Below are positions 50,302 through 60,949 of a stretch of DNA of 64,000 nucleotides, one piece after another (the stretch's first letter is position 1; the number at the start of each line of letters is the position of its first letter). A model generated the notes under the pieces. It was not told where the DNA came from. It made no database searches and saw nothing but the letters and a program-made list of their open reading frames with translations. A program made the position numbers and the translations under genes. Source of the stretch: Stenotrophomonas sp. UBA2124 (GTDB lineage: Bacteria; Pseudomonadota; Gammaproteobacteria; Xanthomonadales; Xanthomonadaceae); NCBI GenBank assembly GCA_002329155.1, contig DCXY01000047.1:109444-173443 (forward strand), in the 5' to 3' direction.

Positions 50302-50838
50302 TCACCCCACCATCCAAGCCGGTGTCAGCTTCACCAGCCGCGCATGCACCGGGCAGTCCTCACGGTGCGCGCCGGGCAGGTAGCCCAGGCTCATCAGGAA
50401 CTCGCCGGTGATCTCCCCGCCGGTGAAGCGGAAGGTCTTCTTGAACAGCTTCACCCATTCCGCCTTTGGCAGCGGATGCTGGGCATCCAGCCATGCGGCG
50501 AAGCTGCCGTGCGACTGCCGCAGCCGCTGGATGACCTGTGCGTTGTGGATGGCCGCCAGCACCTTCAGCCGGTTGCGGATGATGCCCGGGTCGGCCAGCA
50601 GCCGCGCAATCTCGGCATCGCCATAGGCCGCCACCGCATCCACGTCAAAACCGTCGTAGGCACTGCGGAACCCCTTGCGCTTGCGCAGGATGGTCTCCCA
50701 GCTCAGCCCGGCCTGGTTGATCTCAAGCAGCAGCCGCTCGAACAGCTCCCGCTCCTCACGCTGGGGAAAGCCATATTCATGTGCGTGGTAATGCGCGTGA
50801 ACCGGGTGGCCTGGGGCGAAATCGCAGTAGCTGGACAT
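50302..50838 (-). CDS. tag: DNA-3-methyladenine glycosylase I
   Basis: The product is 178 residues from the ATG at 50838. The family parts are YHAHEYGFPQREERELFERL, LLEINQAGLSWETILRKRKG, FRSAYDGFDVDAVAAYG and LLADPGIIRNRLKVLAAIHN, followed by FKKTFRFTGGEITGEFLMSL. Tag removes 3-methyladenine from alkylated DNA. Cys5, a His-rich start and HREDCP near the end recall the zinc-binding residues of the E. coli enzyme. It is divergent from yqgE with 76 bases between. Confidence 0.94.
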   Translation of the reverse strand: MSSYCDFAPGHPVHAHYHAHEYGFPQREERELFERLLLEINQAGLSWETILRKRKGFRSAYDGFDVDAVAAYGDAEIARLLADPGIIRNRLKVLAAIHNAQVIQRLRQSHGSFAAWLDAQHPLPKAEWVKLFKKTFRFTGGEITGEFLMSLGYLPGAHREDCPVHARLVKLTPAWMVG

Positions 50839-50914
50839 GGGTGTCAGGGACAGGGAACTGGGCTGATTATCACCGTCGCCGCCCCGCACGGTGTGTAGCC
50901 GTTAGAATGGGGCC

Positions 50915-51481
50915 ATGTCCGCGCTGTCGCTGCCCCTGTCCAAACACCTGCTGGTCGCGCTGCCGTCGCTGGCCGATTCCACGTTCGCGCGCAGCGTCAC
51001 CCTGATCTGCCAGCACGATGACAACGGCGCCATGGGCGTGGTGGTCAACCAGGCCTCGGAGTACACGCTGGGCGATGTGCTGGAGCAGATGGACATTGCC
51101 TGTGACGACGGCGATCTGCGCGCGGTGCCGGTACTCAACGGTGGCCCGGTGCACGCCGAGCGCGGCTTCGTGGTCCACGACGACCCGCGCCCCTGGGATT
51201 CCAGTCTCACTGTGGCCGAAGGCCTGTACCTGACCACCTCGCGCGACATCCTCGAAGCGGTGGCCGCCGGCAACGGCCCGCGCAACGTGCTGGTCACGCT
51301 GGGCTGTGCCGGTTGGGGTGCCGGTCAGCTGGAGCAGGAACTGGCCGAGAACAGCTGGTTGCCTGTACCCGCCGATGCGGGGCTGCTGTTCGCCACGCCG
51401 CTGGACGAGCGTTGGCAGCTGGCTGCATCGCGCATCGGCGTAGACCTGAACCGCATCACCGGATACAGCGGCCATGCCTGA
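50915..51481 (+). CDS. yqgE: YqgE/AlgH (UPF0301) protein
   Basis: The product is 188 residues. It starts MSALSLPLSKHLLVALPSLA. Family blocks are FARSVTLICQHDDNGAMGVV, NQASEYTLGDVLEQM, VLNGGPVHAERGFVVHD and LGCAGWGAGQLEQELAENSW. The function is unknown. In Pseudomonas the homologue is called AlgH. It overlaps ruvX by eight bases, a conserved pairing that continues into pyrB. Confidence 0.94.
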   Translation: MSALSLPLSKHLLVALPSLADSTFARSVTLICQHDDNGAMGVVVNQASEYTLGDVLEQMDIACDDGDLRAVPVLNGGPVHAERGFVVHDDPRPWDSSLTVAEGLYLTTSRDILEAVAAGNGPRNVLVTLGCAGWGAGQLEQELAENSWLPVPADAGLLFATPLDERWQLAASRIGVDLNRITGYSGHA

Positions 51482-51941
51482 GCAGGACGCGCTGCCCACC
51501 AACAGCACCGTGCTTGGTTTCGACGTTGGCTCGCGCCGCATCGGCGTGGCCATTGGCAGTGCGTTCGGTGTTGGCGCGCGCGCCATCGCGGTGATCGACG
51601 TGCATGGCAATGGCCCTGACTGGGCCGCGCTGGACCGCCTGCACAAGGAATGGCGCCCGCAGGGCATGATCGTTGGCGACCCGCTCACCCTTGAAGGCGA
51701 CGACCAGCCCAACCGCAAGCGCGCGCATGCCTTCGCCCGGCAGCTGCAGCAGCGTTACAAATTGCCGGTGCTGCTGGTCGATGAACGCTCCAGCTCGGTG
51801 GAAGCGGCGCAGCGTTTTGCCGTTGAGCGTGCAGAAGGCCGCAAGCGCCGCCGCGATGCCGCCAATCTGGACGCCGTGGCCGCCGCCGTCATCATCGAGC
51901 GCTGGCTGTCCGCCCCGCACGACGCAACCCCCATTTCCTGA
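51474..51941 (+). CDS. ruvX: YqgF/RuvX RNase H-fold nuclease
   Basis: The product is 155 residues. The first acidic residue is in TVLGFDVGSRRIGVAIGSAF, followed by GMIVGDPLTLEGDDQPNRKR, the second acidic residue in LPVLLVDERSSSVEAAQRFA, and the last in RRDAANLDAVAAAVIIERWL. It is reported to process pre-16S rRNA. It lies between yqgE and pyrB, 17 bases before the latter. Confidence 0.95.
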   Translation: MPEQDALPTNSTVLGFDVGSRRIGVAIGSAFGVGARAIAVIDVHGNGPDWAALDRLHKEWRPQGMIVGDPLTLEGDDQPNRKRAHAFARQLQQRYKLPVLLVDERSSSVEAAQRFAVERAEGRKRRRDAANLDAVAAAVIIERWLSAPHDATPIS

Positions 51942-51958
51942 CCCACGAAGACCCCGCC

Positions 51959-52909
51959 ATGACCGCTTCGCAACTCGATGACCAAGGACGCCTGCGCCAC
52001 CTGCTTACCCTGGAAGGGTTGCCCCGCGAGACCCTGCTGCAGCTGCTCGACCGCGCCGGCCAGATCCGCGACGCGGCGGTGGGGCGCATCAGCAACAAGC
52101 GTGGCGTGCTGGCGGGTACGGCGGTGTGCACGCTGTTCTTCGAGCCCTCCACGCGCACCCGCAGCTCGTTCCAGCTGGCGGCCCAGCGCCTCGGTGCGGA
52201 CGTGCTGAATTTCGACGCCTCCACCTCATCCACCCGCAAGGGCGAAACCGCCTGCGACACCCTGCGCAATCTGGAAGCGATGGGCGTGCGCGGCTTCGTC
52301 GTGCGCCACCCCGATGACGGCGCCGTGGCGGCGCTGGCCGCCGCAGCGGGCGAGGGCACGGCCCTGGTCAACGCGGGCGATGGCCGCAGCTCGCACCCCA
52401 CCCAGGGCCTGCTGGACATGCTGACCTTGCGTCAGGCCAAGGGTTCGGATTTCTCGAAGTTGAAGGTGGTGATCGTCGGCGACGTGAAGCACTCGCGCGT
52501 GGCACGCACCGACCTGCACGCCATGCGCACGCTGGGCGTAGGCGAAATCCGCGTCTGCGGCCCGCAGTCGCTGCTGCCGGACGACGACACCCTCAAGGGC
52601 TGCGTGGTGAGCGAGGATTTCGACGCGCTGCTGGAAGGTGCCGATGCCCTGATGATGCTGCGCCTGCAGCGTGAGCGCATGGAAGAAGGCCTGGTGCCGT
52701 CGCTGGAGCAGTACCACGCGCAGTACGGCCTCAACACCGAGCGCCTCAAGCGTGCCGGCAAGGATGCGGCGGTGCTGCACCCGGGCCCGATCAACCGCGG
52801 CGTGGAAGTCACCGACGAAGTCGCCGACGGCTCTCAGTCGTGGGTACTGCGCCAGGTTGCCAACGGCGTGGCGGTACGCATGGCGGTACTGGAAACGCTG
52901 CTGGGCTGA
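51959..52909 (+). CDS. pyrB: Aspartate carbamoyltransferase catalytic subunit
   Basis: The product is 316 residues. The carbamoyl-phosphate loop is FEPSTRTRSSF (61-71). DASTSSTRKGETACDTLRNL, VRHPDDGAVAALA, HPTQGLLDMLTL, LHPGPINRGVEVTDEVADGS and the QVANGVAVRMAVLE end are present. It starts pyrimidine synthesis. No pyrI or inactive pyrC partner lies next to it; a repeat array follows instead. Confidence 0.97.
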   Translation: MTASQLDDQGRLRHLLTLEGLPRETLLQLLDRAGQIRDAAVGRISNKRGVLAGTAVCTLFFEPSTRTRSSFQLAAQRLGADVLNFDASTSSTRKGETACDTLRNLEAMGVRGFVVRHPDDGAVAALAAAAGEGTALVNAGDGRSSHPTQGLLDMLTLRQAKGSDFSKLKVVIVGDVKHSRVARTDLHAMRTLGVGEIRVCGPQSLLPDDDTLKGCVVSEDFDALLEGADALMMLRLQRERMEEGLVPSLEQYHAQYGLNTERLKRAGKDAAVLHPGPINRGVEVTDEVADGSQSWVLRQVANGVAVRMAVLETLLG

Positions 52910-52961
52910 GGGCTGTTTTCCCGCCCCGATTTTCCCGGCCTGAAGGGTAGGGGCGACGTGC

Positions 52962-53515
52962 TTTTCTCCCTCCCTTTTGCGTAGCAAAGGGGAGGAGGGT
53001 TGGGGAGGGGTTGGCTTTTTCGCGCTGAAGCAGAGTCAACTGCTACCCCCTCCCAGCCTCCCCTTCGCTTGCGCGAAAGGGGAGGAGCAGTGCGCTTTTC
53101 CCCCTCCCTTTTGCGCAGCAAAGGGGAGGGTTGGGGAGGGGTTGGCTTTTGGCGCTGAAGCTGAGTCAACTGCTACCCCCTCCCAGCCTCCCCCTTCGCT
53201 GCGCGAAAGGGGAGGAGCAGTGCGAGTTTCCCCTCCCTTTTGCGCATCAAAGGGGAGGGCTGGGGAGGGGTTGGCTTTTCGCGCTGAAGCAGAGGCAACC
53301 GCTACCCCCTCCCAGCCTCCCCCTTCGCTACGCGAAAGGGGAGGAGCAGTGCGCTTTTCCCCCTCCCTTTTGCGTAGCAAAGGGGAGGGTTGGGGAGGGG
53401 TTGGCTTTTGGCGCTGAAGCTGAGTCAACTGCGCCCCCCTCCCAACCTCCCACTTCGATTGCGCGAAAGGGGAGGAGCAAGCGGTTTCCCCTTCGCTGCG
53501 CGAGGGGTGAGCGCT
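52962..53515. repeat. Tandem array of about 130-bp palindromic units
   Basis: The unit TTGGCTTTT(CG/GG)CGCTGAAGC recurs at 53011, 53142, 53271 and 53401, a period of 129-131 bases. Each unit joins a CCTCCCcTTCGCTGCGCGAAAGGGGAGG hairpin half (in variants) with a CCCTCCCTTTTGCG(C/T)AGCAAAGGGGAGGG half, so every unit can fold as nested hairpins. Copies differ by a few bases. The array fills the gap between pyrB and the zinc-ribbon gene. Frames open across it are low-complexity and are not genes. Confidence 0.88.
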
Positions 53516-53779
53516 TCAGCCCTTCGGCGCCATCTCCAGAATCGCCAACTGCTGCTGTGCCTCTTCGTTGCCGGCTGCAGCGGCGGCCTTCACGTCTTCA
53601 AGCGTGGGGTGCTGCACCACCAGTACCGGGCACTCGCACTGCGGGCAGCTGTATTCGGTCTGCTCGTCGTGCAGCTCCATTTCCATCGCGCGCGAGGTGC
53701 CCTGCCAGTCGCAGGCGTCACAGGTGTATTGCTGGTCGCGCCAGCCGGGCTGGTAGTAGTTGTTGATGGTGACGATCAT
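53516..53779 (-). CDS. Small zinc-ribbon protein
   Basis: The product is 87 residues from the ATG at 53779 (IVTINNYYQPGWRDQQYTCD). Two CxxC knuckles, CDAC (near 20) and CPQC (near 46), make a zinc ribbon. The tail LEDVKAAAAAGNEEAQQQLA is a helix. It looks like a conserved xanthomonad small protein of unknown role. The longer upstream open frame is rejected because it overlaps the NnrS gene and lacks family features. Confidence 0.75.
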   Translation of the reverse strand: MIVTINNYYQPGWRDQQYTCDACDWQGTSRAMEMELHDEQTEYSCPQCECPVLVVQHPTLEDVKAAAAAGNEEAQQQLAILEMAPKG

Positions 53780-53841
53780 GGGCGTGGCCGTGAAACAGGT
53801 GGGCGGAGTGTATACGCCCACCTGTGGCCGCGGGGTATGGC

Positions 53842-55074
53842 TCAGCCCGGGCGGCCGTCGCGGCGTGGTGTCAGGTAGATGTGGCCGATGCGTGTCACCC
53901 ACGGCGAGAACGCCACCAGCCATGCCACCGCGCTCAATGCCTGCCAGGCGGCAGAATCCGGTGCGATTTCCGCCACCACCCGCATCACCGCCACCACCTG
54001 CACGGCGATGAAGGCGAACCATGCCACGGGTGTCATCTGCAATGGGCGGCCGGAATGGCCCTGGGTGACGCGGGTGACCATCGCCACCAGCAGGCTGCCG
54101 AACAGGCCGATGAACAAGGCATGCGCCGGGGCACGGCCCAATGGCACCTGCCCATCAATCAAGGTGCACGCGCTCTGCAGCACGTACAGCGCCAGCGCCA
54201 CCGGCAACCAGGCCAGGCCGACGAACAGCACGCGCAACAGGCCGGGCATGGGGCCACGCGGCCACCAGTGCCACAATGCCATCACCGCCAGCACCAGCAG
54301 CGGCAGATCGGCCAGCCACAGCCACTGCGGCAGGTGGCTCAGTTCCAGCAGCAGGTGCAGGACGATGAAGCCCCAGAACGCGGCCAGCCACCACAGTGGT
54401 CGCCACGAAACGTAGCCGGGTACCACGTTGCCGGCGAAGAACGGGAACATGCGATGGGCAACGGTCACGTAGATGGGTAGCAGCAGGCCGAATGTGCCCA
54501 ACTTGAAACTGGGCAGCACCCATGTCGCACTCCCGCCAAGCACGAAGCCGGCAAAGGCGAGCACGCCTGCATAGCCGAACAAAAGCGCCGCCATGCACGA
54601 GCGTGCGTGCCAGGTGCGGCCCTTTTCGGCCAGCAGCAGGCGGCCCAAACGCCACAGGCCGACGCTCCAGCCCATCACCGCCAGCAGCATGCCAACAGCG
54701 ATGGCATGGGGCAGGCCGAACGCGCCCAGAAGAATGGCCAGTTGCCCGCCGATCAGGCCCAGTCCCACTGGCAGGTACTGCCAGCGTGACAGCTCGGGCA
54801 GCCCCATCCAGCGCGGGAATACGGTGAGCAGGAAGCCGAAGATGAAGCTTGGCAACACCAGGTACTGCATGACGAAGGCATGCAGCCAGCCGGCATAGAC
54901 CGAGGGGATGGGCATGGCCAGCTGCGGCCAGCGCATCGACATCAGCCATAACGCCCACCAGGCCATGGCCAGCAGCAGGTTGCTGGCACCTACAAAGAAC
55001 ATCAGCCGGTGTGGCGCGCGGCCCAGGTGGCTGAGCGAGATCCCGGCGGGCACAGGTGTGGGCAGCGGTTGCAT
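53842..55074 (-). CDS. nnrS: NnrS-family membrane protein
   Basis: The product is 410 residues with about twelve membrane helices. NnrS features are HRLMFFVGASNLLLAMAWWA, HAFVMQYLVLPSFIFGFLLT, VFPRWMG, HRMFPFFAGNVVPGY and HALFIGLFGSLLVAMVTRVT followed by QGHSGRP. The many His residues fit the reported haem and copper binding. NnrS helps cells withstand nitric oxide. No norB or nnrR lies in this window. Confidence 0.93.
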   Translation of the reverse strand: MQPLPTPVPAGISLSHLGRAPHRLMFFVGASNLLLAMAWWALWLMSMRWPQLAMPIPSVYAGWLHAFVMQYLVLPSFIFGFLLTVFPRWMGLPELSRWQYLPVGLGLIGGQLAILLGAFGLPHAIAVGMLLAVMGWSVGLWRLGRLLLAEKGRTWHARSCMAALLFGYAGVLAFAGFVLGGSATWVLPSFKLGTFGLLLPIYVTVAHRMFPFFAGNVVPGYVSWRPLWWLAAFWGFIVLHLLLELSHLPQWLWLADLPLLVLAVMALWHWWPRGPMPGLLRVLFVGLAWLPVALALYVLQSACTLIDGQVPLGRAPAHALFIGLFGSLLVAMVTRVTQGHSGRPLQMTPVAWFAFIAVQVVAVMRVVAEIAPDSAAWQALSAVAWLVAFSPWVTRIGHIYLTPRRDGRPG

Positions 55075-55149
55075 GCCGCCGATGGTGCACCCAATGCGCT
55101 GGCCGCGCCTTGATATGTGTCACGTCACGCCCGTATTGCGGGCAGTTTG

Positions 55150-56511
55150 TCAGTGCAGCAGAACCAGCGTGGCCAGGCCGAGGAAGGTGAAAAAGCCCAT
55201 GGTGTCGGTGACCGCGGTCAGGAAGATACCGCTGGCCAGGGCCGGGTCGAAACCCAGCCGCTTGAGCGTCAGCGGTACCAGCACGCCGGCAGTGGCGGCA
55301 AACAGCAGGTTGAAGGTGAGTGCCACGGCGATCACCGCGGACAGCCCGGGCATGTGGAACCATGCAAGCACGATGAGCCCGAGCACGCTGCCCAGCAGCA
55401 GGCCGTTGAGCAGAGCCACGCGCAGTTCCTTCCACAGCAGCGTGCGGGCGTTGGACGCACCCACCTGGCCAAGTGCCAGGCCGCGCACCATCAGTGCCAG
55501 CACCTGGGTGCCGGCGTTGCCGCCCAGGCCGGCGACGATGGGCATCAGCACCGCCAGCGCCACCAGCTTGTCGATGGTGCCCTCGAAGTGGCCCACCACG
55601 CTGGAGGCCAGGAATGCGGTGCACAGGTTGATCGACAGCCACATCAGGCGGCGGCGCATGGCGCGCCAGACCGGGCTGAACAGATCCTCGTCCTCGTCCA
55701 GGCCGGCCGCGCCCAGCACCTGGTGCTCGGCCTGGCCACGGATGATGTCCACCACGTCATCGATGGTGATGCGGCCGATCAGGATGTTGTTGTCGTCCAC
55801 CACCGGTGCCGACACCCAGTCATGGTCAGAGAACTGGCGGGCCACTTCGTCGGCGCTTTCGCCCACGTCGATGGCCGGCTGCTCGTCGTCGATCAGGCGG
55901 TTGATCGGCGTGGTGTCCTCGTGGGTGACCAGCGAGGCCAGCGACACGCGGCCCAGGTATTGATGGCGGCGGCTGACCACGAACAGGTGGTCGGTGTGGT
56001 CGGGCAGTTCGCCACGCAGGCGCAGGTAGCGCAGCACCACGTCCACGTTGACGTCGGCGCGCACGGTGACCACGTCCGGGTTCATCAGGCGGCCGGCGGT
56101 GTCCTCCGGGTAGGACAGCACTTGCTCCAGACGCTCGCGGTTCTCGCGGTCCATCGACTTGAGCACTTCGTCGATGACGGTGTCGGGCAGGTCCTCGACC
56201 AGGTCGGCCAGGTCGTCGATGTCCAGGTCTTCGACCGCGGCGATGATTTCGTCCGGGTCCATGTCCGCCAGCAGGCTTTCGCGCACGTCGTCGCCAACGT
56301 GCACCAGCACCTCACCGTCGTCCTCGGCATCCACCAGCCCCCACACCACCTCGCGCTTGCCCGGTGGCAGCGATTCGAGCAGGTTGCCGATCTCGGCGGG
56401 GGAAAGGGTGTTGACCAGGCGGCGTACCGGCCCAAGCCGGCCACTGTCGAGCGCATCGGATAGCAGGCGCAGCTGTCGTGCGGTCTTGTCGTGGCGTACG
56501 GCTTCGGCCAT
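55150..56511 (-). CDS. mgtE: Magnesium transporter MgtE
   Basis: The product is 453 residues from the ATG at 56511, which has GGGAG six bases upstream and fits the family length. An ATG 16 codons earlier is less likely. The N-domain is about 1-120, with the acidic repeat DPDEIIAAVEDLDIDDLADL. A CBS pair follows (about 125-250), then the linker helix. Five membrane helices carry PIVAGLGGNAGTQVLALMVR and TAVTDTMGFFTFLGLATL. Mg2+ bound between the N and CBS domains closes the channel. It stands alone. Confidence 0.96.
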   Translation of the reverse strand: MAEAVRHDKTARQLRLLSDALDSGRLGPVRRLVNTLSPAEIGNLLESLPPGKREVVWGLVDAEDDGEVLVHVGDDVRESLLADMDPDEIIAAVEDLDIDDLADLVEDLPDTVIDEVLKSMDRENRERLEQVLSYPEDTAGRLMNPDVVTVRADVNVDVVLRYLRLRGELPDHTDHLFVVSRRHQYLGRVSLASLVTHEDTTPINRLIDDEQPAIDVGESADEVARQFSDHDWVSAPVVDDNNILIGRITIDDVVDIIRGQAEHQVLGAAGLDEDEDLFSPVWRAMRRRLMWLSINLCTAFLASSVVGHFEGTIDKLVALAVLMPIVAGLGGNAGTQVLALMVRGLALGQVGASNARTLLWKELRVALLNGLLLGSVLGLIVLAWFHMPGLSAVIAVALTFNLLFAATAGVLVPLTLKRLGFDPALASGIFLTAVTDTMGFFTFLGLATLVLLH

Positions 56512-56626
56512 GCGCAGCTCCCGGTAATGAGTGGCCGTGTCCGGGGCAGCATGCACCACCGGTGGTATTCAGCCCGTCATTATCACGCGCAATGGCTACC
56601 GTTGCACCACGGTTTCCCTGATGGAA

Positions 56627-58345
<1,719 letters not shown>

Positions 58346-58391
58346 GGCCGCAGGTTCCGTGCGTGGCTGCGTGGGTGGGCGCCTGCCTGCA

Positions 58392-58661
58392 TCAGTTGTC
58401 TTCGTCGAAACGACGCTCGAACAGGGCGGTGACTGCTTCCAGTGCGTCGGCCTCGTCATCGCCGGTGACGCGCACGGTCACCGGAGTGCCCTGGCCGGCG
58501 GCCAGCAGCATCACGCCCATGATGCTCTTGGCGTTGACCTCCCGGCCCTTGGCCACCAGCGTGGCGTTGGCGCGGAAGCCGGACAGCAGCTGCACCAGCT
58601 TGGCGGTGGCGCGGGCGTGCAGGCCGAGCCGGTTGGATACGGTGAGTTCTTTCTCAAGCAT
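58392..58661 (-). CDS. ptsH: HPr phosphocarrier
   Basis: The product is 89 residues from the ATG at 58661. Phospho-His15 is in RLGLHARATAKLV, and the regulatory Ser46 is in VNAKSIMGVMLLAA, with GTPVTVRVTGDDEADALEAV. With HprK encoded in the same block, Ser46 is the likely phosphorylation site. The start overlaps the EIIA stop by eight bases. Confidence 0.97.
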   Translation of the reverse strand: MLEKELTVSNRLGLHARATAKLVQLLSGFRANATLVAKGREVNAKSIMGVMLLAAGQGTPVTVRVTGDDEADALEAVTALFERRFDEDN

Positions 58662-59046
58662 CGTCGATGATGACTCCATTGCGGGCGCCCGCCGCCGCGG
58701 TGGCGGGCAATTGGTCCAGTCCCTGTTCCGGATAGTTCATTACCCGCAGCAGCATCGACAGGCTCAGCCCGGATACGCGCCGGGCCGGTGTGCCCAGCCG
58801 TACCAGCTGGTTGGCGAGGTTGGCGGGGCTGGCACCGTACAGGTCGGTGAGCACCAGCACGCCGCCTTCGCCTTCCACCCGGCGCATGGCCGCCGACGCT
58901 GCAGGCAGCAGTGCGGCCAGGTCGGCGTCGAAGGGCACTTCAAAGGCTTCGGTCTTGAGCGGCAGGTGCCGCAGCAGGGCGGTGGCAACTTCCAACAGGG
59001 AAGTGCCAACGCCGGGGTGAGTAATGAGGAGAATGCCGCAGGTCAT
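58654..59046 (-). CDS. Mannose-type PTS EIIA domain protein
   Basis: The product is 130 residues. The phospho-His is His10 in GILLITHPGVGTSLL. The strand GGVLVLTDLYGASPANLANQ and the motif ARRVSGLSLSMLLRVMNY match the EIIA-Man/PtsG-type fold. No EIIB/C/D partner is present, so it probably ends a phosphorelay that senses PEP or nitrogen and controls other proteins. It lies between rapZ and ptsH. Confidence 0.93.
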   Translation of the reverse strand: MTCGILLITHPGVGTSLLEVATALLRHLPLKTEAFEVPFDADLAALLPAASAAMRRVEGEGGVLVLTDLYGASPANLANQLVRLGTPARRVSGLSLSMLLRVMNYPEQGLDQLPATAAAGARNGVIIDDA

Positions 59047-59123
59047 CCCTGAACGTTAACAGGTCAGTATGAGTCTGAGGAAGCGTCGGCAATGGCCTGC
59101 TGCATGCTGTTCAGGGTGCGCAT

Positions 59124-60002
59124 TCAGTCCTGCTCGCGGTGGAAGGTGGCCACGTCCTGCCAGCCCTGCCCGCGCGCATGGCGGGCCAGGCGCTCGGCCA
59201 GGTATACCGAGCGGTGCTTGCCACCGGTGCAGCCGAAGGCCACGGTCACATAACTGCGGGTCTCGCTGCCGAGCTTGGGCAGCCAGGTGTCCAGCAGGTC
59301 CTCCAGCTGGGCGGCGTAGCGTTGTACCTCGGGCTGGGCGTCCAGGTATTCGCGCACCTCGCGGTCGCGCCCGGTCAATGAGCGCAGGTCCGGATCCCAG
59401 TGCGGGTTGGGCAGCACGCGTGCGTCGAACACGAAATCGGCCTCGGCTGGCACGCCGCGCTTGTAGGCGAAGGATTCAAACAGCAGCGACAGCTTGCCCT
59501 GGTGGCTCATCGCGAATTCGGTGATCACCCGCCGGCGCAGCTGGTGCACGTTGAGCTTGGTGGTGTCGATGATGGCATCGGCTTCACGGCGCAGCGGTGC
59601 GGTCAGCTCGCGCTCGCGGGCGATGGCCTCCGGCAGCGACAGGCCCAGGTGGCTCAGCGGGTGTCGGCGGCGGGTGTCGGCATAACGGGCGAGCAGGGTG
59701 TCATCGTCGGCTTCAAAGAACAGCAGGCGTGCATCGATGCCGTAGTCGGCGGCGGCCTTGCGCCAGCCGGCCAGGGTGCCCAGGTCGTTGCGGCCACGCA
59801 CGTCGATGCCCACCGCCAGCCGCTGCGGGCTGTTCTCGTCGCGCGGCTCCAGCACGCTGCGTACGAACTCCACCAGCAGGTTCACCGGCAGGTTGTCCGA
59901 GCAGTAGTAGTCCAGGTCCTCGAAGGTCTTCAGCGCGACCGACTTGCCCGAGCCGGACAGGCCGCTGACGATGACCAGTACCGGGGACGCCGAGGTGTTC
60001 AT
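59124..60002 (-). CDS. rapZ: RNase adapter RapZ
   Basis: The product is 292 residues. The P-loop is GLSGSGKS (14-21), followed by YYCSDNLPVNLLVEFV. The C-terminal domain has SLLFESFAYKRGVPAEADFV, FDARVLPNPHWDPDLRSLTG, and the conserved VAFGCTGGKHRSVYLAERLA. RapZ binds UDP-GlcNAc-pathway signals and regulatory RNA in E. coli, directing RNase E to GlmZ. It overlaps hprK by four bases. Confidence 0.96.
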   Translation of the reverse strand: MNTSASPVLVIVSGLSGSGKSVALKTFEDLDYYCSDNLPVNLLVEFVRSVLEPRDENSPQRLAVGIDVRGRNDLGTLAGWRKAAADYGIDARLLFFEADDDTLLARYADTRRRHPLSHLGLSLPEAIARERELTAPLRREADAIIDTTKLNVHQLRRRVITEFAMSHQGKLSLLFESFAYKRGVPAEADFVFDARVLPNPHWDPDLRSLTGRDREVREYLDAQPEVQRYAAQLEDLLDTWLPKLGSETRSYVTVAFGCTGGKHRSVYLAERLARHARGQGWQDVATFHREQD

Positions 60003-60949
60003 GGGTTGCGTTGCTCCAACAGATTGCTGTGACGGGCGATGAACATGGCGGCCGGGTCGATGCCCTTGGTGCGCAGGATGTGCAGGCGCGTGGCCGCCTC
60101 GGTGAGCACGGCCAGGTTGCGGCCGGGCATCACCGGCAGGGTGATCAGCGGCACGTCCAGATCCAGCACATGGCGCTTGCCCGAATCACCGGTCAGGCGC
60201 TCATAGCCATAGCTGCTGGGTTCGGTCATGGGCTTGGTCAGGTGGACGATGAGCCGAAGGTACTTGTTCTTCTTTACAGAGGTGTCACCAAACATCTGGC
60301 GCACATTCAACACGCCAAGGCCGCGCACCTCCAGCAGGTCCTGCAGCAGCTCCGGGCAGGTGCCGTCGAGCACGTCCGGGGCGATCTGGGTGAATTCCGG
60401 CGCGTCGTCGGCCACCAACCGGTGCCCGCGCGAGAGCAGTTCCAGCGCCAGCTCGCTCTTGCCCGAGCCGGCCTCGCCGGTGATGAGCACGCCGATGGAA
60501 TAGATTTCCATGAACACCCCGTGCAGGGTCACACGCGGGGCGAGGGTGCGGGCCAGGTGGTAGCTGATGTGGTTGAGCAGCTCGTGGCCGCGCCGGGGTG
60601 AAACCCACAGCGGGGTCTGCGATTCGTCGGCCGCTGCGCGCAGGTCCTCCGGGCAGCCGTGGCTCTTGGTGATCACCAGCGCCAGCGGGCGGGCCTGGAT
60701 GATGCGCTCGATCACTTCCCAACGCTGGCGCGAATCCAGCGAATCCAGCCAGCTCAGTTCCTCGGTGCCAAGGATCTGCACCTTGTTCGGGTAGATGGTG
60801 TTGAGGTAGCCGGCCAGCGAGGGGCGGCGCGAGACGGTGTTGCCGGCTTCCAGTTCGCGGCGTGCGCCCTGCAGCCCGGCTATCCAGCGCAGCTCCAGCT
60901 TCTCGCGTTGCTGGTCGAACAGTTCCTGGGCGGTGATGCTGGTGTTCAT
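59999..60949 (-). CDS. hprK: HPr kinase/phosphorylase
   Basis: The product is 316 residues. The N-domain is followed by the kinase part with P-loop GEAGSGKS (158-165), the HGVFMEIYSIGVLI strand, LVADDAPEFTQIAP, the signature EVRGLGVLNVRQMFGDTSVK, and the C-terminal MPGRNLAVLTEAATRLHILR. It phosphorylates or dephosphorylates HPr Ser46. Both neighbours overlap by ATGA. Presence of HprK with a PTS lacking transport parts is common in this group. Confidence 0.96.
   Translation of the reverse strand: MNTSITAQELFDQQREKLELRWIAGLQGARRELEAGNTVSRRPSLAGYLNTIYPNKVQILGTEELSWLDSLDSRQRWEVIERIIQARPLALVITKSHGCPEDLRAAADESQTPLWVSPRRGHELLNHISYHLARTLAPRVTLHGVFMEIYSIGVLITGEAGSGKSELALELLSRGHRLVADDAPEFTQIAPDVLDGTCPELLQDLLEVRGLGVLNVRQMFGDTSVKKNKYLRLIVHLTKPMTEPSSYGYERLTGDSGKRHVLDLDVPLITLPVMPGRNLAVLTEAATRLHILRTKGIDPAAMFIARHSNLLEQRNP

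Noticed and set aside
52962..53515. CRISPR array
   Set aside because: The unit is about 130 bases and repeats almost entirely, with no unique spacers and no cas genes.
53131..53766. Open frame across the tandem repeats
   Set aside because: It is low-complexity Pro/Ser/Leu sequence translated from the repeat units, with no start signal.
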